Origin: Acidiferrobacter sp.
GTDB lineage: Bacteria; Pseudomonadota; Gammaproteobacteria; Arenicellales; UBA868
DNA: 10,384 nucleotides
Reading direction: 5' to 3'
NCBI GenBank assembly: GCA_002694065.1
Contig: NZKZ01000118.1
Location: 6,005-16,388, forward strand
Positions within the stretch are counted from its first letter, which is position 1; each line of letters opens with the position of its first letter. Below the pieces are notes generated by a model. It made no database searches. It was given only the letters and a program-made list of their open reading frames with translations, and was not told the DNA's origin. Below, piece by piece: positions 1-6,534 of the stretch. A program made the position numbers and the translations under genes.

Positions 1-573
1 TGGCGCAATCCGCAGGGCTGGGGCTTTCCCGGTACCCGCATGTTCCCGGATGTCGCCTTATTGCCGATGTTCTTCCCGGGCTACCGGGTGCACCTTGGGA
101 CCCTGATTGCGGTCCTGATTCCGTTTGTTGCTTGGTTTGTGCTGACGAGGACCCGATTCGGATTCCAGATCAGGGTTTTCGGCTCGGCACCGCTGGCCGC
201 CCGTCACGCCGGCATCGGCAGCAGCCAGATGGTCTGGACCACGCTGCTGGTGGGGGGCGGCCTTGCCGGCCTTGCCGGGGTGATGGAAGCGGCATCGACC
301 ATTGGGCAGCTGATGCCAAAAATCTCTCCGGGCTATGGCTTTACTGCGATCATCGTAGCCTTCCTGGGCCGGCTGCACCCCGTCGGGGTACTGCTGGCGG
401 GTACGGTGATTGCCGTCACGTATATCGGCGGTGAAAGCGCTCAGATCTCGGCGGGTCTGCCCAAGGCCGTCACAGGACTTTTTCAGGGCATTATTCTTTT
501 TTACCTGCTGGCCTTTGATCTTCTGACACGTTATCGACTGACCCGGGTCAAGACAAGAGGCAACACCGCATGA
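1..573 (+). CDS. ABC transporter permease, nucleoside/purine type (YufP-like), 3' part
   Basis: This is the C-terminal part of an inner-membrane permease. The frame is open from base 1, so the gene begins upstream and about 190 residues are visible. It contains several hydrophobic spans and, between two of them, a cytoplasmic loop (window bases about 150-220) reading TRFGFQIRVFGSAPLAARHA. That loop fits the conserved coupling loop of the BPD_transp_2 family (branched-chain amino acid, sugar and nucleoside permeases). Glycine-rich spans follow (GGGLAGLAG, and the GYGFTAIIVAFLGRLHP region), as in the first permease of BMP-type nucleoside importers (B. subtilis YufP/NupP). The stop codon overlaps the start of the second permease (ATGA at 570-573), which indicates translational coupling. 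Together with the next gene it should form the membrane channel of a purine or nucleoside importer. The exact substrate cannot be read from the sequence. The ATPase is expected upstream, outside the window. Confidence 0.93.
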   Translation, partial: WRNPQGWGFPGTRMFPDVALLPMFFPGYRVHLGTLIAVLIPFVAWFVLTRTRFGFQIRVFGSAPLAARHAGIGSSQMVWTTLLVGGGLAGLAGVMEAASTIGQLMPKISPGYGFTAIIVAFLGRLHPVGVLLAGTVIAVTYIGGESAQISAGLPKAVTGLFQGIILFYLLAFDLLTRYRLTRVKTRGNTA

Positions 574-1493
574 CGGAACTCATCATCGCTTCGATTATGA
601 CCATGATGACAGCGGCCACACCGCTTGTCTTCGCGGCAACCGGCGAATTGGTGGCCGAAAAGTCCGGCGTCCTCAACCTTGGGGTCGAGGGCATGATGCT
701 GATCGGCGCCGTCTTTGGCTTTGCCGCAGTCACCCTGACAGGGGAACCACTGCTCGGTCTCGCCGTCGGCATCCTGACGGGGCTTTTCGCGTCCATGATC
801 TTTGCGGTACTGACGCTTTCGCTGCTCTCCAACCAGGTGGCCACGGGTCTTGCTCTGACGATTTTCGGCACCGGGCTTTCGGCGCTGGTCGGGCTTGATT
901 ACGTTGGCAAGACCATTGAACAGATACGGGCGATCTATATCCCCGTGCTGACGGATCTGCCGATCGTGGGACGTCTGCTGTTTGGTCACGACCCTTTGGT
1001 TTATGCCGGCATCCTGATACTCGGCCTCACCCACTGGTTTCTGAAACACACCCGCTGGGGCATGATCCTGCGCGCCGTCGGCGATTCGGACCAGTCGGCC
1101 CATGCGATCGGCTATCCCGTGATTGCCATCCGCTACGCCGCCGTTGCCTTCGGTGGAGCAATGGCCGGGCTTGGCGGCGCCTACCTGTCGCTGGTTTATA
1201 CCCCGCTGTGGGCAGAGCATATGACTGCCGGTCGGGGCTGGATTGCGCTGGCGCTGGTGGTTTTTGCCAGTTGGCGTCCCACCCGGGTACTGTTGGGCGC
1301 GGTGCTTTTCGGCGGAATTACCATCCTTCAGCTCAATGCCCAGGCGGCAGGGCTCGGGATTCCGGCCTCCTTTATGTCAATGCTCCCTTACATTGCGACC
1401 ATAGTTGTATTAGTCTTGATCTCACGCGATGCGACGCGGATCCGGCTGAATGCCCCGGCGTGCCTGGGCAGGCCATTCAGAGCCGAACGCTGA
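570..1493 (+). CDS. ABC transporter permease, nucleoside/purine type (YufQ-like)
   Basis: This is a complete 307-residue inner-membrane permease, the usual length for the second permease of BMP-type nucleoside ABC importers (B. subtilis YufQ/NupQ). The N-terminal signature GELVAEKSGVLNLGVEGMML (residues 25-44) is highly characteristic of this subfamily. The cytoplasmic coupling loop TRWGMILRAVGDSDQSAHAI lies at 161-180. The later segment GRGWIALALVVFASWRPTR (221-239) and the short tail NAPACLGRPF are also typical. About eight hydrophobic spans can be seen. The ATG overlaps the preceding stop (ATGA), and an AGAGG ribosome site at 556-560 lies 9 bases upstream, so the start is well supported. 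It probably forms a heterodimer with the preceding permease and accepts substrate from the binding protein encoded next. The family assignment is firm; the precise ligand is inferred from the neighbours. Confidence 0.96.
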   Translation: MTELIIASIMTMMTAATPLVFAATGELVAEKSGVLNLGVEGMMLIGAVFGFAAVTLTGEPLLGLAVGILTGLFASMIFAVLTLSLLSNQVATGLALTIFGTGLSALVGLDYVGKTIEQIRAIYIPVLTDLPIVGRLLFGHDPLVYAGILILGLTHWFLKHTRWGMILRAVGDSDQSAHAIGYPVIAIRYAAVAFGGAMAGLGGAYLSLVYTPLWAEHMTAGRGWIALALVVFASWRPTRVLLGAVLFGGITILQLNAQAAGLGIPASFMSMLPYIATIVVLVLISRDATRIRLNAPACLGRPFRAER

Positions 1494-1512
1494 CCGATAA
1501 TGACGAAATTTT

Positions 1513-1531
1513 TGTGATTTTTGATCACCAA
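1513..1531 (+). promoter_or_regulatory. Small stem-loop or operator-like inverted repeat upstream of the binding-protein gene
   Basis: GTGAT (1514-1518) and ATCAC (1524-1528) are perfect inverted arms around a 5-base TTTTG loop, and the outer flanks are partly complementary. It lies in the 55-bp gap between the second permease and the binding-protein gene, immediately before the ribosome site. It could be an mRNA stem-loop that raises expression of the binding protein relative to the permeases, or a regulator site. It resembles a CRP half-site pair, but the spacing is 7 rather than 6. No function is proven. Confidence 0.3.
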
Positions 1532-1534
1532 TTT

Positions 1535-1540
1535 AGAGGA
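1535..1540 (+). promoter_or_regulatory. Ribosome binding site that decides the binding-protein start
   Basis: AGAGGA ends 8 bases before the GTG at 1549, which is good spacing, but only 2 bases before the in-frame GTG at 1543. It therefore favours 1549, which also gives a clean signal peptide beginning MKKLMKL. Confidence 0.6.
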
Positions 1541-1548
1541 ACGTGAAC

Positions 1549-2622
1549 GTGAAAAAACTGATGAAACTGACTGCCATCGCGCTCGCGAGCGCCTTGGCCC
1601 TGACCGCCGGGACCGCCTCGGCTGACAAACTGAAAGTCGGGTTTATTTATCTTGGCCCTCCGGGGGACCACGGCTGGACCTACGCCCACGACCAGGGCCG
1701 GCTGATGCTGGAAAAGGAACTTGGGGACCAGGTCCAAACCACCTATGTGGAGAACGTCCCTGAAGGACCGGACTCCGAGCGCGCGATTGCAAAACTCGCC
1801 GAGACTGGACATGAATTGATCTTTACCACTTCGTTTGGCTACATGGAGCCCACGCTTAAAGTCGCCAAGCGCTTCCCGAACGTCAAGTTTGAGCATGCCA
1901 CGGGGTACAAGGATTCGGATAATGTCTCGACCTACGTCGCACGTTTCTATGAGGGTCGTTATGTGCAGGGCGTGATCGCCGGCAAGGTCTCCAAGACCAA
2001 CACCATCGGCTACATCGCTTCTTTCCCCATCCCCGAAGTTGTCCGGGGCATTAACGCCTTCTTGCTGGGTGCCCATTCAGTCAACCCGGATATAAAAGTT
2101 AAAGTGGTCTGGGTGTACACCTGGTTCGATCCGCCCAAAGAAGCTGACGCCGCTAAGGTCCTGATGGATCAGGGTGCCGATATCATTACCCAGCACACGG
2201 ACAGTACTGCAGCGTTGCAGGCTGCTGCGGAGCGCGGGTTGTATGCTTTTGGTCAGGCATCCGACATGATTCACTTCGGACCCAAGACGCAGCTGACGGC
2301 CAACGTGAACAACTGGGGGCCGTACTACATCGCCAGAGCCAAGGCGGTTCTTGATGGCACCTGGAGCACTGCCAACACCTGGGACGGCATGGCCGAAGGC
2401 ATGGTCGTCATGGCGCCATTCACCAACATGCCCGCAGATGTTGCGGCGCTGGCGACCAAAACGGCTGAGTCCATCCGTTCCGGCAACCTTCATCCGTTCA
2501 CCGGCCCCATCCGCAACCAGGCGGGTGAAGTCGTTGTGCCCGCGGGCGCCGTGGCGGACGACGGCATGCTGGCCGGCATGAACTTCTATGTAGAGGGCGT
2601 TGACGACAAACTGCCCGAATAA
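1549..2622 (+). CDS. BMP-family ABC transporter substrate-binding protein (nucleoside/purine)
   Basis: This is a periplasmic solute-binding protein of the BMP (Med/BmpA, PF02608) family, 357 residues from the GTG at 1549. A longer form from the GTG at 1543 adds two residues but leaves only 2 bases to the AGAGGA site. It has a clear Sec signal peptide: a Lys-rich start, the hydrophobic core LTAIALASALALTAG, and probable cleavage ASA|DK after residue 25. There is no lipobox cysteine, so the mature protein should be soluble. Family hallmarks include KVGFIYLGPPGDHGWTYAHD near the mature N-terminus, then TYVENVPEG, TTSFGYMEPTL, FEHATGY, ARFYEGRYVQGVIAG, IGYIASFPIPEVVRGINAF, TQHTDSTAALQAA, FGQASDM and HPFTGPI. 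These match the proteobacterial branch annotated as purine/nucleoside binding. It follows the two permeases and ends just before a strong terminator, so it closes the transporter operon. Confidence 0.95.
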   Translation: MKKLMKLTAIALASALALTAGTASADKLKVGFIYLGPPGDHGWTYAHDQGRLMLEKELGDQVQTTYVENVPEGPDSERAIAKLAETGHELIFTTSFGYMEPTLKVAKRFPNVKFEHATGYKDSDNVSTYVARFYEGRYVQGVIAGKVSKTNTIGYIASFPIPEVVRGINAFLLGAHSVNPDIKVKVVWVYTWFDPPKEADAAKVLMDQGADIITQHTDSTAALQAAAERGLYAFGQASDMIHFGPKTQLTANVNNWGPYYIARAKAVLDGTWSTANTWDGMAEGMVVMAPFTNMPADVAALATKTAESIRSGNLHPFTGPIRNQAGEVVVPAGAVADDGMLAGMNFYVEGVDDKLPE

Positions 2623-2641
2623 GGCCGTTTTCGACTGATCC

Positions 2642-2676
2642 AAAACCCGCCCCGGTTGTCGGGGCGGGTTTTTTTT
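2642..2676 (+). terminator. Strong rho-independent terminator
   Basis: AAAACCCGCCCC (2642-2653) pairs perfectly with GGGGCGGGTTTT (2661-2672) around a 7-base loop, giving a 12-bp GC-rich stem. It is followed by an uninterrupted run of T (2669-2676). It begins 19 bases after the binding-protein stop and should end the transporter transcript. The deaminase start codon is only 19 bases beyond the T-run. Confidence 0.93.
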
Positions 2677-2695
2677 CGACCTGAGCCTATGCACC

Positions 2696-4042
2696 ATGAG
2701 CCGACTCTGGCTAAAGAATCCCCTTGCCATCCTTGCCGATAACGCTGGCGGCGGGATTGTCGTTGAAGGTAGCGAAATCGTCGAACTCATCCCATCAGGC
2801 AAGGCGCCTGCAGGGCCATGCACCGAGTTTGATGCCTCCTCCCACGTCATCCTGCCGGGCCTCATCAACACACATCACCACTTCTACCAGACGCTGACCC
2901 GAGCGCTACAACCCGCACTCGGCAAGGAACTCTTCGACTGGCTAAAAGCGCTTTACCCGGTCTGGTCCGGGCTTGATCCTGAGGGGCTTGCTGTGGCGAC
3001 GGAACTCGCCCTGACCGAACTGCTGCTCTCGGGCTGCACCACTACCTCGGATCATCACTATCTTTATCCCAAAGGTCTTGAAGAAGCGGTGGATATCCAG
3101 GTTAGTGTGGCGACACAGATCGGTATGCGCGTCACCCTAACCCGTGGCTCAATGGATCTCTCTCAAAAAGACGGGGGCCTGCCGCCTGATTCGGTGGTTC
3201 AAGAAACAGACGAGATCCTGGCTGACAGTGAGCGGGTTGCACGCCGCTTTCATCAGTCGGGGCCGGGGGCCATGGTGCAGATTGCGTTAGCCCCGTGCTC
3301 ACCTTTTTCGGTGACACAGCATCTGATGCGGCAAACGGCGGAACTTGGCGCCAAGCTAGGAGTTCGACTGCACACACACCTTGGCGAAACACAGGACGAA
3401 AATGATTTTTGCGTTGCCAAGCTTGGGATGCGCCCGCTCGACTACCTCGAGGACTGCGGCTGGCTTGGCAGCCAGACCTGGCTCGCCCACGGCATCCACT
3501 TCAACAGTGAAGAGATTGACCGGCTCGGAAAAGCCGGCACCGCTGTTACCCACTGCCCCCACTCGAACATGACGCTCGCTTCGGGTCTTTGCCCGGCCTG
3601 CGATTTACAAAACGCAGGCAGTGCCGTGGGCTTGGGTGTGGATGGATCGGCCTCCAACGACGCCTCCAATGCAATCGAGGAGGTTCGCGCAGCGATGATG
3701 CTGCAGCGGCTGCGTGAGGGTGCCGGAGGATTCAGCCATCTTGACGCCATTCATCTTGCCACACGAGGCAGCGCCCAGTGCCTGGGTCGCGACGATATCG
3801 GCTCTATTGCGGTCGGTAAACAGGCTGACCTTGCACTCTTTCGGCTCAATGAACTTCGCCATAGCGGCTATGACGATCCGATGGCGGCGCTCGTGCTGTG
3901 CGGCGCTTCCCGAGCCGATCGCGTCATGATCGCCGGCAACTGGAAAGTCATCGATGGGTATTTGCCCAAAATGGACGAGCCGGATCTCATACGTCGTCAC
4001 AGCAGCACGGCAGAAAAACTCAGAAGGCGCTTGGATCTCTAG
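2696..4042 (+). CDS. 8-oxoguanine deaminase-like amidohydrolase
   Basis: This is a cytoplasmic zinc hydrolase of the COG0402 amidohydrolase superfamily, 448 residues, close to the roughly 450 of known 8-oxoguanine deaminases. These enzymes hydrolyse 8-oxoguanine to urate and ammonia (EC 3.5.4.32). Metal and catalytic residues are visible: NTHHHFYQ gives the HxH pair H60/H62, HTHLGE gives H228 and the catalytic E231, AHGIHF gives H265/H268, HCPHSN covers 286-291, and GVDGSASND gives the aspartate D316. The Trp- and Tyr-containing stretch DWLKALYPVW (81-90) and the CTTTSDHHYLYPKG region (114-127) fit this subgroup better than atrazine chlorohydrolases, its nearest relatives. The C-terminal composite beta region GSIAVGKQADLALF is present. 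The ribosome site is weak. The gene sits directly behind a purine transporter operon, supporting a role in purine salvage or catabolism. The superfamily is certain and the exact substrate likely. Confidence 0.88.
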   Translation: MSRLWLKNPLAILADNAGGGIVVEGSEIVELIPSGKAPAGPCTEFDASSHVILPGLINTHHHFYQTLTRALQPALGKELFDWLKALYPVWSGLDPEGLAVATELALTELLLSGCTTTSDHHYLYPKGLEEAVDIQVSVATQIGMRVTLTRGSMDLSQKDGGLPPDSVVQETDEILADSERVARRFHQSGPGAMVQIALAPCSPFSVTQHLMRQTAELGAKLGVRLHTHLGETQDENDFCVAKLGMRPLDYLEDCGWLGSQTWLAHGIHFNSEEIDRLGKAGTAVTHCPHSNMTLASGLCPACDLQNAGSAVGLGVDGSASNDASNAIEEVRAAMMLQRLREGAGGFSHLDAIHLATRGSAQCLGRDDIGSIAVGKQADLALFRLNELRHSGYDDPMAALVLCGASRADRVMIAGNWKVIDGYLPKMDEPDLIRRHSSTAEKLRRRLDL

Positions 4043-4191
4043 AACCATTAACTAAAGCCCGGGTTTTCTTCAGGATCCACGCCGTCCGGAGAGGAACAGG
4101 ACCCCGAAATAATTATGATATACACTGGAACCACTGGAGTTATTCCGCCTCGTGGTTTCCAGTTTTGCGCAAGTTTTACAGATCCCGGCTC
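4043..4191 (+). promoter_or_regulatory. Intergenic region with candidate promoter and direct repeat before the first FecR gene
   Basis: This 149-bp gap holds three weak signals. First, AAAGC (4054-4058) and GTTTT (4063-4067) around CCGG, followed by more T, could be a poor terminator for the deaminase. Second, TATGAT at 4114-4119 matches a -10 box well, but no good -35 box is present at 17 bp. Third, CACTGGA is repeated directly at 4123-4129 and 4132-4138 (9-bp period), just downstream of the -10, and could be an operator. The start of the FecR gene has no clear ribosome site. Confidence 0.3.
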
Positions 4192-6534
4192 ATGCAGAAT
4201 CAAAAGCAACTCACCCGGAAGGGTCACAGCTCAGCGTCCAGGTTAGCGCAACGCTGTCGATCTTCTGTCATTGGGATTTTTCTTGCCCTTGCAGCGGCTA
4301 CTGCTGCCCCCTCGGCCCAGGCGAGTACAGGCGTGGAACAAGGAGTTGGAGTAATTGCTACCTCCAGTTTTGGCCCCATGGGCCAGCCACCTGCATCTCC
4401 CGCTCGTGATCTTGATACTGGCGTCGAGGTCTACTTTAAAGAACTGATCTCAACCGACACCAACGGCCAGGCGCAACTGTTGTTTCAGGATGGCACTGCT
4501 CTGACGGTAGGTCCTGACTCTGATCTCGTTATCGACCAATATGTCTATGATCCTGCCAGTGGCCTCGGCAATATGACCATTGATATTTCCAACGGAGTTT
4601 TCCGGTTGGTCGGCGGCAGGATATCCAAGAATAATCCGATCACCTTTATTACCCCGTCATCGAATGTCACGATCCGTGGTGGCGTGTTTACCGGCACGGT
4701 AACCGAATCCAAAACCGACTTGGTACTCCTCTTCGGAGAACTGCAGGTCACGCTGGCTTCAGGCGAAGCCAGTCGTACCACAGTACCCGGAACAAATATA
4801 ACGGCAAGCATTTCTGAGAATCAGTTGGGTTCACTTTCCCGTAAACCCGTGGAACCAGAGCGTCTGACATCCCTCAATAAAACACTCGAAAAATCCGTTA
4901 ACCAGAACAGCGTAGCGGAAACTTCAAACCTTACCCAGACTCCAGCCACTGCCCCTGCCCCTACAGAAAATACTGATCGGGGCCAAATTGATCTTGCAAA
5001 AACCAATAAAGAATCCACAGGGTCAAGTCTATTGCCCGAAGCCGTAGTAGCTGCTTCAGAAGAAAGATCAACCCAACCAAAAGAAGAGGCGCAGCAGGTC
5101 CGAAAAGCGAGTTCTGCTGCCACACGAGAAGCCCGAAAACAATTTAAGGAAAGAAAAGCCGCACTAAAAAAAGCCAGGGAAGAACGCCGTAAAGAACGTA
5201 AAGCTGCTGGAAAAACTCCTGCCAACGACTCAGCTGATCTTTCGCGACTTTCCAAAAAACAGCAGAAAAAGATTGTCGCCCTAGCGAGCGATCTTTCCGT
5301 CAACAACTCCACTCCGGTCCCCGATCCGACGACGCCGACCGTTTCCCGTGACAGCAAAGAGATTGCGGAAACAGGCATTATCACCAGTAGAAGTGAGACC
5401 GGCACTGATGCGCCGATTGTGACCGACATCGATGATGAAGGTGACCCCATTATCGGCTGCGACAGTGAAGCTGACTGCGCCTCTGTTACCCTATTCAGCG
5501 TCGATGATGAAGTCGAAGACAGCGACGTTGGCGATGACGGTGACGATACGGAAAGCACCTCTACTAACAGTAGCAGCGGAGCGGTAATCGTCACATCGAA
5601 ACCCACCAAAAAGGAAAAGAAAGCGGCAAAGAACGCGGCAAAGAAAAAGACGACGGCTGCTGTCGCGAAGAAGAAAGCCGAAAAAGCTGCTGCCAAGAAA
5701 GCCAAGGCGAAAAAGAAGGCTGCAGCAAAAGCTGAAAAAAAGAAAAAGAAAGAAGCCAAAGCCGCTGCCAAGAAAAAAGCTGCGGCAGAGAAAAAGAAAA
5801 AGAAAGAAGCCAAAGCCGCTGCGAAGAAGAAAGCCGCGGAAGAGAAAAAGAAAAAGAAAAAGAAAAAGAAAAAGAAAAAGAAAAAATGCGACGAATCTGA
5901 TCCAAACTGCACGGCATCAAGATCCACCGCCATCGCCCTGCTTGATGATGGCGCCGGGGCTACCTTGCGTGCCGATGCCTACGCTTTTGGTGAGCCCATC
6001 GGCACGGTGGTCAGTTCAGGATCCTCTTCAGCCCTTTGCCGCGACTGCCGGTTCCTCCACTGGGGCCGCCAGCCGTTATATGTCTCAGGTGAGGCCATCG
6101 GCCTTCATTACTGGGTGCAGGGAGCAAGCGCCACAGCAAAAGACCTTGCAGCGGCCGCCGGCAAAACCGCCACTTATCAGGGCGGCATGATCGGCAGTGT
6201 TGCCGAAAGCGGCGCCTTAAGGGAAAGAACGGGGCATTTCAGCTCCCGGGTTGATTTCGGAGTCAGTCACTACCGGGTTACCAACTTCAATGCCGATTTT
6301 GACCGGCATGGCTTCTCCGGCAGCAGCGCCGCGACACCGAACAGCCAGCCCTTCGGGGTAACGGCCGGAGCGCTTTCAGGGCGTGGCAACGTATCCGATC
6401 TCACCCTGAATGCCAGCGGTTACTTCGGCGGCACCCCGGCGACCCCGGGCGCCCCGCCCCGGGAAATGGGCGGGAGTTTCAGTATCACCGGAGGCAATTA
6501 CTCTGCGAACGGGGTTTTTGTAGGCAAACATTAA
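4192..6534 (+). CDS. Exported FecR-domain protein with polylysine linker and C-terminal TbpB-like barrel domain
   Basis: The ATG at 4192 gives 780 residues. The frame is open further upstream, but that part overlaps the deaminase gene. A Sec signal peptide with a long basic n-region (core VIGIFLALAAATAAP) is probably cleaved at AQA|ST after residue 44. There is no lipobox. A FecR domain spans about 69-190 (ARDLDTG, AQLLFQDGTALTVG, GVFRLVGGRISK, VTIRGG). Next come a Thr/Pro/Ser linker, a basic helical block (about 298-366), an acidic block (about 405-455), and a Lys/Ala block (470-565) ending in 14 lysines. The C-terminus (about 627-780) has strand-like segments (LHYWVQGASA, TATYQGGMIGSV, SSRVDFG) and ends with GYFGG, GGSFSITGG and GVFVGKH. 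This resembles the small 8-stranded barrel of TbpB and other Slam cargo. Cysteine pairs lie at 423/429, 566/573 and 616/619. The protein is probably periplasmic, surface-exposed or secreted. Exact function is unknown. Confidence 0.85.
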   Translation: MQNQKQLTRKGHSSASRLAQRCRSSVIGIFLALAAATAAPSAQASTGVEQGVGVIATSSFGPMGQPPASPARDLDTGVEVYFKELISTDTNGQAQLLFQDGTALTVGPDSDLVIDQYVYDPASGLGNMTIDISNGVFRLVGGRISKNNPITFITPSSNVTIRGGVFTGTVTESKTDLVLLFGELQVTLASGEASRTTVPGTNITASISENQLGSLSRKPVEPERLTSLNKTLEKSVNQNSVAETSNLTQTPATAPAPTENTDRGQIDLAKTNKESTGSSLLPEAVVAASEERSTQPKEEAQQVRKASSAATREARKQFKERKAALKKAREERRKERKAAGKTPANDSADLSRLSKKQQKKIVALASDLSVNNSTPVPDPTTPTVSRDSKEIAETGIITSRSETGTDAPIVTDIDDEGDPIIGCDSEADCASVTLFSVDDEVEDSDVGDDGDDTESTSTNSSSGAVIVTSKPTKKEKKAAKNAAKKKTTAAVAKKKAEKAAAKKAKAKKKAAAKAEKKKKKEAKAAAKKKAAAEKKKKKEAKAAAKKKAAEEKKKKKKKKKKKKKKCDESDPNCTASRSTAIALLDDGAGATLRADAYAFGEPIGTVVSSGSSSALCRDCRFLHWGRQPLYVSGEAIGLHYWVQGASATAKDLAAAAGKTATYQGGMIGSVAESGALRERTGHFSSRVDFGVSHYRVTNFNADFDRHGFSGSSAATPNSQPFGVTAGALSGRGNVSDLTLNASGYFGGTPATPGAPPREMGGSFSITGGNYSANGVFVGKH
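5734..5883 (+). repeat. 54-bp tandem repeat encoding an 18-residue Lys/Ala/Glu unit
   Basis: The unit EKKKKKEAKAAAKKKAAA occupies residues 515-532. A second copy (533-550, bases 5788-5841) matches the first at 49 of 54 bases by hand count. A third copy starts at 5842 but after six codons dissolves into pure lysine. The period is a multiple of three, so gain or loss of a unit keeps the frame. The unit should form a charged helix. Confidence 0.85.
5845..5886 (+). repeat. Hexanucleotide microsatellite (AAAAAG), encoding 14 lysines
   Basis: Six perfect AAAAAG units (5845-5880) are followed by AAAAAA (5881-5886), all read as Lys codons inside the FecR-barrel gene. Six-base slippage would change linker length in frame, while single-base slippage in an A-run would cut off the C-terminal domain. 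Confidence 0.95.

Noticed and set aside
531..1220. Minus-strand frame opposite the second permease
   Set aside because: The plus-strand gene is a clear full-length permease; the opposite frame has no recognisable protein and is a high-GC shadow.
2077..2871. Minus-strand frame spanning the end of the binding protein and the start of the deaminase
   Set aside because: It crosses a strong plus-strand terminator and two clear plus-strand genes and has no domain features.
2696..4042. Atrazine or hydroxyatrazine hydrolase identity for the amidohydrolase
   Set aside because: The superfamily motifs are shared, but length, neighbouring purine transporter and the central motifs fit the 8-oxoguanine deaminase branch better. 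Kept only as an alternative.
3898..4191. Upstream extension of the first FecR reading frame
   Set aside because: It overlaps the end of the deaminase gene, would place about 98 residues before the signal peptide, and looks like non-coding composition. The ATG at 4192 gives a normal export signal.
4821..5933. Long minus-strand reading frame of 370 codons with poly-Phe stretches
   Set aside because: It is the complement of the Lys-rich linker (AAA/AAG read backwards as TTT/CTT) and has no family features. The plus-strand gene has a signal peptide and recognisable domains.
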